Virus record (IMG/VR): IMGVR_UViG_3300046718_000034
Span: 1-44,338 of that record
From: a virus
Length of the DNA: 44,338 bases
Reading direction: 5' to 3' (one strand)
Below the pieces are notes generated by a model. The model did no database searches. It was given only the letters and a program-made list of their open reading frames with translations, and had not been told where the DNA came from. This document shows, in pieces, positions 26,409 to 33,272 of the stretch (positions within the stretch are counted from its first letter, which is position 1; each line of letters begins with the position of its first letter). Made by a program: the position numbers and the translations under genes.

Positions 26409-27257
26409 TTTTTTATTCACTCCTCTGCTTGTGGTTGCTTTGACATGCACTGGCAACGGCAGCTTCTTCCCACCACCAGCCTGCCACGCATGATACCAAT
26501 CTGCAATGCCTTCGCCTGTGTGCGTGTTCGGATCGTAGTGCCACACGAACTCAGGTTGCGTAGCATTGAACAGACGAGTTTTCATCGGCTTGCGTAGTCT
26601 GCATGGTCGCACTGCAATGACATGATCCTTGCCGTTGTCATTCAGGTGCCATACCTCATTGAACCGCAGACCAACTTGGTTAGCCACGCCCTCAGACAGT
26701 GCCATCGTCACAGACAGGACGTGTCCTTCTGTGTCTCGATCAGCACTGCCTTCATGTGTCGTCAGGATCAGATGACGCTTCATCTCAGCGCAGATGCGCA
26801 TGATTGCAACTGTGCATCGTAGCAGCGCAGCGTTACGATATGCGTATCCATTCATGCCCGGCTGTTCCATGCTGATCTTCGCACCACCAGCTTTAAGCAC
26901 TGCCTCCTGTAGTGCAGCGTAAGCCAATGTCGTCATGCTATCCACCACGACTGTCTCGTAGTCTGGTCGTGCAGTTAGCACCTTACGCAGATCGTATGGA
27001 TCAGCCATACGGAACTGCGTCATCACCCTGGATGCAGGTTCGCTCGTAAGATTAAGCGTAGCAACATCACTCCTCCCAGCAAGAGACAAATCACCACCAG
27101 GATCAAGCATAACAAAGAGCTTTGTCCCTGGCGCTGTTGCCGCAAGCGTCGTTTTCCCTGCTCCACTGTCCCCCCATATCAGCATGTTAAGCTGCATGTT
27201 CTCGGCTGATGGTGCGAGGATCGGAACACCACCAGCCATGATTGGGACATCATTCAT
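26406..27257 (-). CDS. Sak4-like RecA-fold ATPase (phage recombinase)
   Basis: 283 aa. Walker A GDSGAGKT at residues 29-36 after the strand NMLIW, Walker B ETVVVDSM near residues 100-107, and a sensor strand HLILTTHE near 165. These features, size and the neighbouring DUF669-like protein fit Sak4/AAA_24 type phage ATPases that catalyse single-strand annealing. The ATG overlaps the stop of the gene upstream (ATGA). Ends with KK followed by TAG that also forms the hairpin arm. Role in recombination-dependent replication is inferred. Confidence 0.78.
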   Translation of the reverse strand: MNDVPIMAGGVPILAPSAENMQLNMLIWGDSGAGKTTLAATAPGTKLFVMLDPGGDLSLAGRSDVATLNLTSEPASRVMTQFRMADPYDLRKVLTARPDYETVVVDSMTTLAYAALQEAVLKAGGAKISMEQPGMNGYAYRNAALLRCTVAIMRICAEMKRHLILTTHEGSADRDTEGHVLSVTMALSEGVANQVGLRFNEVWHLNDNGKDHVIAVRPCRLRKPMKTRLFNATQPEFVWHYDPNTHTGEGIADWYHAWQAGGGKKLPLPVHVKATTSRGVNKK

Positions 27258-27433
27258 TCGTCATCATTCTCCGCAATCTCGTCCAGTCGTTGGTTCAGGC
27301 TGTCCACCATCGCCAACAAGGTCAGCAATGCATTGGTCAGATGCACCTTCAACTGTTCACCATCTGCTGTCTGAGCATGAGCGATCAGTAAGCGTGCGTT
27401 GTTGTATGCACGCATGAACTCTACCTCATCCAT
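27254..27433 (-). CDS. Small helical protein, unknown
   Basis: 59 aa from ATG 27433 with AAAGGTGGT upstream. The sequence is a leucine-rich helix (LTNALLTLLAMVDSLNQRLDEI) with an acidic end (ENDDE), suggesting a coiled coil or dimer. It sits between a 128-aa unknown and the Sak4-like ATPase, and overlaps the latter by 4 bases, so co-translation with the ATPase is likely. Not matched to a family. Confidence 0.6.
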   Translation of the reverse strand: MDEVEFMRAYNNARLLIAHAQTADGEQLKVHLTNALLTLLAMVDSLNQRLDEIAENDDE

Positions 27434-27434
27434 G

Positions 27435-27821
27435 TCACCACCTTTTGTCATCTGTTGCATCGAAACCAATCTCATCCTGTGGAGGTTCAGGTGTTGGCGC
27501 AGGCAACAACAGGCTCAGCTTGTTGCCATTCTGCATGTTCCACTGGTTCAGTGCGTTGACAACTGTTGTGCTCAACACTTCACCCTTCATACTCACTTCG
27601 TCAGCGTAGGTTGAGCCGAGTTCAGCACGCCACGTAGATTTATCGACCCAACTGAAGTTGAATGTGCACTCGTTGTGGCACGTATCGAGATTGGACTGTT
27701 GCCTGAATGCCAGATCGAACTGCTGCTTGATCCGCTCACGGATCAGAAGCTCGAACTCCAAGTCGGTGAGCGTCTTGGCGAGATATATCGCAAGGTCTGG
27801 TCCTGTCATGTGCATGGTCAT
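27435..27821 (-). CDS. Unknown early protein
   Basis: 128 aa, AGGAA before the ATG. Helical N-terminus (DLAIYLAKTLTDLEFELLIRERIKQQ, in parts), a middle with CHNECTFNFSW and WRAELGSTYADE, and a Pro-rich C-terminus (LLLPAPTPEPPQDE). The stop is one base from the next start. Located between the Cas4-like nuclease and Sak4-like ATPase, so a recombination accessory role is possible. No family recognised. Confidence 0.6.
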   Translation of the reverse strand: MTMHMTGPDLAIYLAKTLTDLEFELLIRERIKQQFDLAFRQQSNLDTCHNECTFNFSWVDKSTWRAELGSTYADEVSMKGEVLSTTVVNALNQWNMQNGNKLSLLLPAPTPEPPQDEIGFDATDDKRW

Positions 27822-27830
27822 TGCATGTTC

Positions 27831-28910
27831 CTATTCGTTGCCTATACCGTCTAGCACGATCTTGTTCAGTGGCGACCATTCGTCATCCACCATCTCATTG
27901 ACGATTACATATTGCTCCTCCGGGCCAGCATCACAGAATGGAATAAACGAACAAGGACGGAAGTAGCGGTTGCATGAATGCGTATACTTCGGTGCATCAT
28001 ACGGATTGTCCTTGTAGCGTCGAGCCAGTGCGATGGTGTGAACCAACCAGTCCACCCACCGCTTGTAGTGCCAGTCATATCGCGTGACTGGTTCTCGAAT
28101 GTAACCACCGAGATCATACGTCTTTGGTAGTGGGATGGCAAGACCCAATACTTCTGCATTATGCACTGCATGTTGTGTGAACACGTTAGCCGCGACACAA
28201 TATCCGGTGATCTGGTGATTGAGAAGGAATGACATGGACCACGCCTCATTGAGACGCGACGCGGTTTTGTTGTCGTGCACTGCCAATTCACCACGCCCAT
28301 TCCAATGGATACCGTCGATCCTACCAGTCAGACGGAACTGGATATCTGCTGGTTGTATGTCCACGACAAGATCGAATGGTATCTCGATGCCAATGTCACT
28401 TGTGGGATCAGCAGGATTACGTATCCACACGCGATGTTGCCAGTTCCATCGGTTGATGTAGGCGTAGATACACTCCTCCAAATTGGACAGTGTTCGTCGC
28501 TTGTCTCGTGGATCGTCATAGAAGCCTCCCGTATCCAATACAGCAATGCATCCACGCTTGGCCACGTCGATCAGGTCTGTGGCACTCTGTATCTGCTGGT
28601 CAATGTGTTGCAGCCGTTCCTGACCGAACAGACGAGTGCCGTGGTAATACCACAACTGTTCTTGGAACTTCTGCTCATCCTTGAACTGATCACAGATCGA
28701 GACCAGACGGACGAATGCAAAGCACTCATGCATGGCAGTGCCAGCTTCCAGTGCCAGTGCCCGACCACTGGTTGGCATACGCTTGTGCATTGCGTATCGG
28801 AGAATGCCCCACGTAGGACATGTGTTGATCGCACTGAGCTTCGTGTGATCGTACGTTTCAAGGTCAGCATCTTGCTCAGTAGCCAGACGGAAGTTAGCTT
28901 GGTTCTCCAT
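27831..28910 (-). CDS. Cas4/RecB-like PD-(D/E)XK nuclease with likely Fe-S cluster
   Basis: 359 aa. Nuclease core: GTAMHE (H61), GRIDG (D199), then LAVHDNKT (D213 and K215), and QITGY (Q233 to Y237), matching the PD-(D/E)XK order of Cas4, RecB and AddB nucleases. Four Cys flank the core (C31; C313, C320, C326), the arrangement that in these families holds a 4Fe-4S cluster. It probably makes single-strand ends for Sak4-type annealing. AAGGGG lies before the ATG, and the start overlaps the gene upstream by 17 bases. Confidence 0.82.
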   Translation of the reverse strand: MENQANFRLATEQDADLETYDHTKLSAINTCPTWGILRYAMHKRMPTSGRALALEAGTAMHECFAFVRLVSICDQFKDEQKFQEQLWYYHGTRLFGQERLQHIDQQIQSATDLIDVAKRGCIAVLDTGGFYDDPRDKRRTLSNLEECIYAYINRWNWQHRVWIRNPADPTSDIGIEIPFDLVVDIQPADIQFRLTGRIDGIHWNGRGELAVHDNKTASRLNEAWSMSFLLNHQITGYCVAANVFTQHAVHNAEVLGLAIPLPKTYDLGGYIREPVTRYDWHYKRWVDWLVHTIALARRYKDNPYDAPKYTHSCNRYFRPCSFIPFCDAGPEEQYVIVNEMVDDEWSPLNKIVLDGIGNE

Positions 28911-29148
28911 CTACATTCCCCTTGATGTCACGGTGAAGCTGATCCACAGTCTGCTTCATCTGACCACCAAAGGCAATGAGCTTTCCGAGTTCATCGATGC
29001 ATCGGTCAGCCAACTCAGCGACCGTGCGCATGTTCTGTTGCAGTTCCACCTGCTGCTCAAGCACAAGTTCCAGCACGTGCACTATGCCCTTCTCAAACCC
29101 CATCTCCTTGATGGTCACTCGCAAGTCACGTGCTCTAATCAGCGGCAT
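28894..29148 (-). CDS. Small coiled-coil protein, unknown
   Basis: 84 aa with GGAG 8 bases before the ATG. It is mostly one amphipathic helix (VLELVLEQQVELQQNMRTVAEL, residues 25-46, and LIAFGGQMKQTVDQLHRD after it). Overlaps the next upstream gene by 14 bases and the nuclease gene by 17, so all three are probably co-translated. Role unknown; a small dimeric cofactor is plausible. Confidence 0.6.
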   Translation of the reverse strand: MPLIRARDLRVTIKEMGFEKGIVHVLELVLEQQVELQQNMRTVAELADRCIDELGKLIAFGGQMKQTVDQLHRDIKGNVDGEPS

Positions 29149-29446
29149 CTTCTATCTCCGTTACCTCGAAGTTAACGACCATCGCCTTGATCCTTGCCTT
29201 GTGGATTAACTCCTCAACCTTCGTCTCCTGCTCCTGCAACTTATTGAGTGCACGCTTTGCAATGTTGTATGAACGCTCGAACGCAAGCCAAGACGTGAGT
29301 TGCGCCTTGTCTGCCTTGACATGTGCGAGTGCTTCGAGCTTCTGCACTCGTTCCAATCGACGCTCACGGATCGCAGTGAGCATCTCATCCAACTGGTCGA
29401 TGGATAGTTGGTTGATAGCTGCACGTTGGGTTGGAGTATCACTCAT
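29135..29446 (-). CDS. Small charged helical protein, unknown
   Basis: 103 aa from ATG 29446, which has a very strong GGAGGAG site; the longer frame to 29581 overlaps the gene upstream and is rejected. Highly helical and charged (LDEMLTAIRERRLERVQKLEAL; YNIAKRALNKLQEQETKVEEL). It overlaps the preceding gene by 4 bases. No family recognised. Confidence 0.62.
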   Translation of the reverse strand: MSDTPTQRAAINQLSIDQLDEMLTAIRERRLERVQKLEALAHVKADKAQLTSWLAFERSYNIAKRALNKLQEQETKVEELIHKARIKAMVVNFEVTEIEDAAD

Positions 29447-29700
29447 TCGTTCTCCTCCAAGTCGATCATGTATCTGTTCCATGAATGGATTTGTTTCCTT
29501 GCCTCCTTCACAGCAGATGATTGAGTGGATGTTGAGCCGTAGAGTGTATACGTCCGCACATAGTCCACCTGCCACACCCACTGACTGTGGAATGGAGCAT
29601 TGGGATCGAACGTCACTGTGTATTTTTGTATACCGTCACGGCCAACGATTTGCTTGGGCGGGATTGGTTTGTGTTCTGCCAAGTAGATCACCTTCGCCAT
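29443..29700 (-). CDS. Small protein, unknown
   Basis: 85 aa, GAGG before the ATG. Beta-type first half (KYTVTFDPNAPFHSQWVWQVDY) with many aromatics, helical second half (SSAVKEARKQIHSWNRYMID). First gene after an intercistronic hairpin in the operon that starts at the 30327 promoter. No family recognised. Confidence 0.6.
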   Translation of the reverse strand: MAKVIYLAEHKPIPPKQIVGRDGIQKYTVTFDPNAPFHSQWVWQVDYVRTYTLYGSTSTQSSAVKEARKQIHSWNRYMIDLEENE

Positions 29701-29723
29701 GTTACAGCCTCAGAAATACAGAC

Positions 29724-29753
29724 AGCACCATCGCTGTTTAAGGCGATGGTGCT
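29724..29753 (-). terminator. Intercistronic hairpin after first gene of the operon
   Basis: A perfect 11-bp stem, AGCACCATCGC (29724-29734) with GCGATGGTGCT (29743-29753), and an 8-base loop. No long T-run follows in either direction. It lies between the first gene of the promoter 30327 transcript and the rest of the replication operon, so it may reduce downstream expression or protect the short transcript. Confidence 0.6.
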
Positions 29754-29776
29754 CCTGTATCTAGCAGACTGTCAAG

Positions 29777-30241
29777 TTACTTGCCTGCGCTCTCACTCGT
29801 AATCAGGATTGGAGTGAACACGTGTGCGGCTCTGGAGATATCAGTTGCAGCCTTCACTGCTTCGTCCAGAAGTGAACGGCTCACACCTTTGCCTTCCAGA
29901 TACGCGACCAAGCGTGTTGTGCTTACACGTTCTGCACCACTACGCACTTCCAACATGATACTCACGATATCGCCGTTGTAGACGACTTCGCGAGTGCCTG
30001 CGGGCTTGGGGTTCTTCGTCTTGTCGATGATGACGCCAGCCTTGACGGCAGCCGTCTCAGCCTTCTCCTTTTGTTTCTCCGCAAGAGACAACACATGTCT
30101 GGCAATGAACAAATCCCATGCCAGCGGTTCGAGATTGTTGGTTGACTTCGGCATACGCATTCCGTTCGCATTGCCGATGGATGCGAATACGGTGTTGATT
30201 GTGTCCATCAACTTATTCTTTGCACGAGACGATAATGACAT
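29777..30241 (-). CDS. First gene of the replication operon, unknown
   Basis: 154 aa, the first gene downstream of the strong promoter at 30327-30355 with a leader of about 80 bases. A helical N-terminal part with MRMPKSTNNLEPLAWDLFIARHVLSLAEKQ in parts, then AETAAVKAGVIID, a strand-rich middle (VVYNGDIVSIMLEVRSG) and LVAYLEGKGVSRSLLDEAVKAAT, which looks like a helical DNA- or protein-binding end. First position suggests an early regulator or abundant early protein. The ribosome site is weak (GAAAGA). Confidence 0.62.
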   Translation of the reverse strand: MSLSSRAKNKLMDTINTVFASIGNANGMRMPKSTNNLEPLAWDLFIARHVLSLAEKQKEKAETAAVKAGVIIDKTKNPKPAGTREVVYNGDIVSIMLEVRSGAERVSTTRLVAYLEGKGVSRSLLDEAVKAATDISRAAHVFTPILITSESAGK

Positions 30242-30326
30242 GCATTAGGTCTTTCATGTGAGTGATGATTGGTTGTGTTCCTCATCAGGGAACTGGATGA
30301 CTAATCTCCTTCTCGATTGTCTGAGT

Positions 30327-30355
30327 ATTATAGCACATCGTTACACTTATGTCAA
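30327..30355 (-). promoter_or_regulatory. Strong sigma70-type early promoter P1
   Basis: On the minus strand: -35 TTGACA (30350-30355), 17-bp spacer, -10 TATAAT (30327-30332), a perfect consensus. The spacer begins TAAG and ends GATGTGC, shared with other promoters of this genome at 37639 and, in part, 38156 and 39591. It lies just after the DUF932 gene stop and faces the replication operon. Confidence 0.92.
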
Positions 30356-30359
30356 GTCC

Positions 30360-31274
30360 TCAGCACGCAGTCTCCAACTCCTTCCACTCGTTGCGTTCCA
30401 CCCAGCGAGCAACGTTCAGTTCACGCAGCAACATCGTGCTCGCCATTGTGTCCTGTTCTTCGACTGTCTTACGCAATGCGAACTCACCATCCGAGTGAGA
30501 CGCATAGTAGGTCAACGCACTGTAGACTGCCCACAGGTTGCCGCCACGCTCCTCACGCTCACGCAGGTATTGCTGCTGCAACTTCTCACACAACTTGTCA
30601 CTGGTAGCGAGACGACGCAACAGGTCCATTGCAGCCTGATGTTTGACTGGTGTCTCAGCCCAACGCTTCCACTTGACTTGGTTGTGTGCGAACGTTTCCA
30701 GAGCATTGCTCACTGCTTTACCAACGCCGTTGACGATCAGACCGCTCGTGTGCTTGCGATACTCAGACTGATACTCACCACTGATCATGCCATTCGTGCA
30801 GTAGAACTCGATGGCACCAGCGTGCACACGCAATGCACTACCACCATAACCATTCTGCACCAGTAAACGGAACGCAATGTCTGACCTCGTGCCACCACCA
30901 ACGCGACACTTGATGCTTGGGAATACATACTCTCTGAAGCACATGCGTCCCCAGCCTGCAACCTTGTCCTTCACTTGGACATCCTGTAGGTCACGGATAT
31001 GGATTTCCTTGCACAAGGTATCCTCGACATTCTTATACAATTCGTGATTGCGCACGAGCTTATATCCCGTGCCCACTACTCCCAAGACCTGCACACGATT
31101 TCCTTGCACCATACGCACGATAGCCTTGTGTGTATTTATTCGTTGATAAGCGCCATCCCGCATTTCCCATCCAATGCGACGCTCAGCAACAGGAAACAAG
31201 ATAGCAGACTCCTTGGTATTATACGCAGCAAACGGGTCATTACCGTCAGGCATTGCAGTTATGTTGTTCAGCAT
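30360..31274 (-). CDS. DUF932 family protein
   Basis: 304 aa from ATG 31274, with AAGGG 7 bases upstream; upstream in-frame codons to 31340 lack a site and overlap the next gene. Features of DUF932 (phage/plasmid-related) proteins: GVVGTGYKLVRNHELYKNVED (near residues 65-85), a FRLLVQNGYGGSALRVHAGAIEFYCTNGMI core (about 125-155 in parts) and the following helical half. The biochemical role of the family is not settled; members are common in phage and plasmid replication regions. Its stop is 5 bp from the -35 of P1. Confidence 0.75.
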   Translation of the reverse strand: MLNNITAMPDGNDPFAAYNTKESAILFPVAERRIGWEMRDGAYQRINTHKAIVRMVQGNRVQVLGVVGTGYKLVRNHELYKNVEDTLCKEIHIRDLQDVQVKDKVAGWGRMCFREYVFPSIKCRVGGGTRSDIAFRLLVQNGYGGSALRVHAGAIEFYCTNGMISGEYQSEYRKHTSGLIVNGVGKAVSNALETFAHNQVKWKRWAETPVKHQAAMDLLRRLATSDKLCEKLQQQYLREREERGGNLWAVYSALTYYASHSDGEFALRKTVEEQDTMASTMLLRELNVARWVERNEWKELETAC

Positions 31275-31336
31275 TGTTGTCCCTTTCAGTATTGGAGACC
31301 ATCGCTCATGGTTGAGCAGCCTCCCAGGCGGTTCGC

Positions 31337-31690
31337 TCATTCTGTAATTCCTTCGACCCAGATACCTTCCTCACCTTGCTCCATAGCGTGTTCCAGGGCG
31401 GCATCTAGCATCAGATGGACCAGCGTATCGCCGTTCTCCTGCTCGCGCCGCAGAGCGCGCACTATGGCGTCGCGCCATTTCCCAGTGTCGGTGATCTGCG
31501 CGCAACGAAAGTTGCCGGTCTGCGGTATGACCGTGCAGAGGGCGCCATGCTCGGTCGCATGGGTAAGCGCATCTGGCGTGATGCGGATCACGATGTCATC
31601 GCCCTCAATCTGCACGAGTTCGGTCGGCGCGAGGCCGGTCGTATCGGAACGGCGCGGCTGATCTTCCTTGGTTTGATTATCGGGTGCCAT
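31337..31690 (-). CDS. Unknown protein, G+C-rich
   Basis: 117 aa from ATG 31690 (GTG 31699 with AAGGAT 4 bases before it is an alternative and would overlap the gene upstream by 4). Strand-rich N-terminal half (DDIVIRITPDALTHA; ALCTVIPQTGNFRCAQI) and helical C-terminal half (LVHLMLDAALEHAME). Its bases are clearly richer in G+C, with CGC and GCG codons, than the genes on both sides, hinting at separate origin. Its reading direction, minus, and stop placement fit the accessory stretch. No family recognised. Confidence 0.6.
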   Translation of the reverse strand: MAPDNQTKEDQPRRSDTTGLAPTELVQIEGDDIVIRITPDALTHATEHGALCTVIPQTGNFRCAQITDTGKWRDAIVRALRREQENGDTLVHLMLDAALEHAMEQGEEGIWVEGITE

Positions 31691-31695
31691 TGTTG

Positions 31696-31890
31696 TCACA
31701 CATCCTTCGCAGACTTGCCCTGCAAGATAGCTTGACCAACATGTGTTGGCATCTTAGCAGGACCACGTTTATGATCTGCTGCTACGAAGTCACGAGCAAC
31801 TGCACGAGACGGCCCATGTTTGCTCGTTGGTTTTGCCCCATGCGCAATCGCTTGCATCATGCGCTGTTGAGCGCGACTAGTGGATGGCAT
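31696..31890 (-). CDS. Small basic protein, DUF3008/DUF6496-like
   Basis: 64 aa from ATG 31890. The pattern MPSTSRAQQRMMQAIAHG ... VARDFVAADHKR is like short phage and bacterial proteins (SKAQQR type) of families such as DUF3008 and DUF6496, whose role is unknown. Start overlaps the preceding stop by one base (TAATG), with GGGAG upstream. High in Lys/Arg, so nucleic-acid binding is possible. Confidence 0.6.
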   Translation of the reverse strand: MPSTSRAQQRMMQAIAHGAKPTSKHGPSRAVARDFVAADHKRGPAKMPTHVGQAILQGKSAKDV

Positions 31891-32126
31891 TACTGTGTGC
31901 TCCCATGTAGACATGAGTTGAGTAGTTGCTGAATGATAGCCATGCTGTGCCTAGCACGCACATCGACATACCAGATGAATACACCCAGGAATATGACGTT
32001 GACGAGAAGCAGTGCTAGGAATTGTGGCGCTAAGCTGTGAACAACCTGCGCACTGAAGCGAGAAACGGCACTGACGATGCCAGTGCCGTTCCCCCCGTTC
32101 GCGTTGTGGTTAGGCGAAGATACCAC
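31890..32126 (-). CDS. Single-span membrane protein (holin-like candidate)
   Basis: 78 aa with an Asn/Gly-rich N-terminus, then one clear hydrophobic span FLALLLVNVIFLGVFIWYV (about residues 36-54) and a short polar, basic-start C-terminus with one Cys. The only start is GTG at 32126, inside the last codons of the PEP-CTERM gene, without a clear ribosome site; translation may be coupled. A perfect hairpin lies in its coding region. Similar one-span phage proteins exist, some acting as holins or spanins; here function is unknown. Confidence in the start is low. Confidence 0.5.
   Translation of the reverse strand: MVSSPNHNANGGNGTGIVSAVSRFSAQVVHSLAPQFLALLLVNVIFLGVFIWYVDVRARHSMAIIQQLLNSCLHGSTQ
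32064..32090 (-). terminator. Perfect hairpin after the PEP-CTERM gene
   Basis: AACGGCACTG (32064-32073) pairs perfectly with CAGTGCCGTT (32081-32090), with a 7-base loop. On the minus transcript it follows the PEP-CTERM stop (32110) by about 20 bases and is followed by TCTCGCTT. It also lies inside the proposed coding region of the 78-aa membrane protein. It may be a weak terminator or a translation-coupling structure. Confidence 0.5.
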
Positions 32127-32748
32127 GACGCTTGGTCATGACGAGGCCAAGCAGGCCAACGCCAAGCAAGCCGAGTGTCATCGGCTCAGGCACGGCAACA
32201 TTGGCACTGAATGTGCCACTCACAGATGACGTGAACGAGCCGATGCTGTCACCGACGATCTCGAACGCGGGTGCGATGTTAGCGAACCCGAGACCTAAAG
32301 CGGCAGGCAACGACAGCGACGTGATCACATCACTGGTGAAGCTCAGTGCATCAGGTGGTGCACCGACAGCCAACGCACCGCCAGGACCACTGCCGAACGT
32401 AACGTCAGTGAACGTCCCACTCAGCAAATTGACACCTGTATCACCAGGGCCACTCGTGATTGAGAAGTCACCACTGAACCGTTGTGCAGAACCACCGAGG
32501 ATTGGCACTGCTGAACCAACGGATGTTGCGTTCAGATCAAAGAACGCAGCCTGTGGCAGACCATTCTGTATCTGCGTGACACTGATTGCCACGTCAGATG
32601 CAGAGAGTGTGGTCTGTGTCTGTGCTCCATTCTCAGTTGCAGTCACAGCGGAAGTGCTTGCTGTCTGTCCGAAGGTCAGGATCAGATCAGCATGAGCCAG
32701 TGAAGTCGAAGCAAGCAGAGCAAGCATAGCGATAGCATACTTCGTCAT
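32110..32748 (-). CDS. Exported PEP-CTERM domain protein
   Basis: 212 aa. Residues 1-20 (MTKYAIAMLALLASTSLAHA) are a textbook Sec signal peptide with an AHA cleavage site. The C-terminus has the full PEP-CTERM tripartite signal: VPEP at 186-189, a hydrophobic span (LGLLGVGLLGLV), and KRR at 206-208. Proteins with this tail are processed by exosortase in Gram-negative bacteria and displayed or released with exopolysaccharide. The middle is beta-rich, low in Cys, Ser/Thr/Gly-rich, typical of such surface proteins. AAGGAC precedes the ATG. It is unusual in a phage and presumably acts on the host envelope. No exosortase is encoded here, so the host's would be needed. Confidence 0.88.
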   Translation of the reverse strand: MTKYAIAMLALLASTSLAHADLILTFGQTASTSAVTATENGAQTQTTLSASDVAISVTQIQNGLPQAAFFDLNATSVGSAVPILGGSAQRFSGDFSITSGPGDTGVNLLSGTFTDVTFGSGPGGALAVGAPPDALSFTSDVITSLSLPAALGLGFANIAPAFEIVGDSIGSFTSSVSGTFSANVAVPEPMTLGLLGVGLLGLVMTKRRGIFA

Positions 32749-32757
32749 TGCATGTCC

Positions 32758-33177
32758 TTACTTTGGTTGAGCGTGTGGAGGCAGTGCATTGTCGGGTCGT
32801 AGGCTGGGGTCCACTGCTACATACTTCCAGCCGTGGTTCGGCGTGTAGCACAACATCCAATACGTATTGTAGATTGGTGGTGTGGGCACGCCGCCACTCG
32901 GTGGTGTTGGTGGGCGAGGAGTTGGGAGTGTGTTGTCGATCCCTGGTGGAGTTGGCCAGATGGTGCCAGGAGGAATGCTAGTGCCCGGTGGGATGGGCAC
33001 GATGGGGTTGCTGATCGTGGGTGGAGGAAAGACACCAGGGGGTGCAGGAGGAAGCTCATTGTCGATCCCAGGCTGTTCTCCGGGTAGGCTGTTGTCGATC
33101 CCAGGCTGTGATCCAGGCAGTTCGTTGTCAGGATGACCACCAGACCTCACACGCAGGAAACCAGATACAAACGGCAT
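32758..33177 (-). CDS. Pro-rich DNxLP-repeat protein
   Basis: 139 aa from ATG 33177, AAAGGAC 8 bases before. It has repeats of the short motif DN(E/S/T/A)LP: DNELP, DNSLP, DNELP, DNTLP, DNALP, spread through a Pro/Gly-rich body with PPGTSIPPGTIWPTPPG, and a compact aromatic part near residue 107 (YNTYWMLCYTPNHGWKYVAVDP). Similar PDNSLP-type proteins occur in alphaproteobacterial phages and prophages. No signal peptide. The gene ends 9 bp before the PEP-CTERM start, so the two form a pair in one transcript. Function not known. Confidence 0.7.
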   Translation of the reverse strand: MPFVSGFLRVRSGGHPDNELPGSQPGIDNSLPGEQPGIDNELPPAPPGVFPPPTISNPIVPIPPGTSIPPGTIWPTPPGIDNTLPTPRPPTPPSGGVPTPPIYNTYWMLCYTPNHGWKYVAVDPSLRPDNALPPHAQPK

Positions 33178-33272
33178 CGGCTCTGTCCTTTCGTTGCAGG
33201 CTTGACACGCGAACAGCCTAGCACACAATCCCTTGGAGGCGAAGCCGAAGAACGAGGATCGACACGATTGGA

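Noticed and set aside
28275-28925. A 216-codon plus-strand frame
   Set aside because: Opposite the Cas4-like nuclease gene, whose motifs are clear; no ribosome site.
32126-32126. Treating the membrane protein's 78-aa frame as noise because of the missing ribosome site
   Set aside because: Rejected as a reason to drop it: the hydrophobic span and the TAATG link to the next gene support a real gene, though with low confidence in its start.
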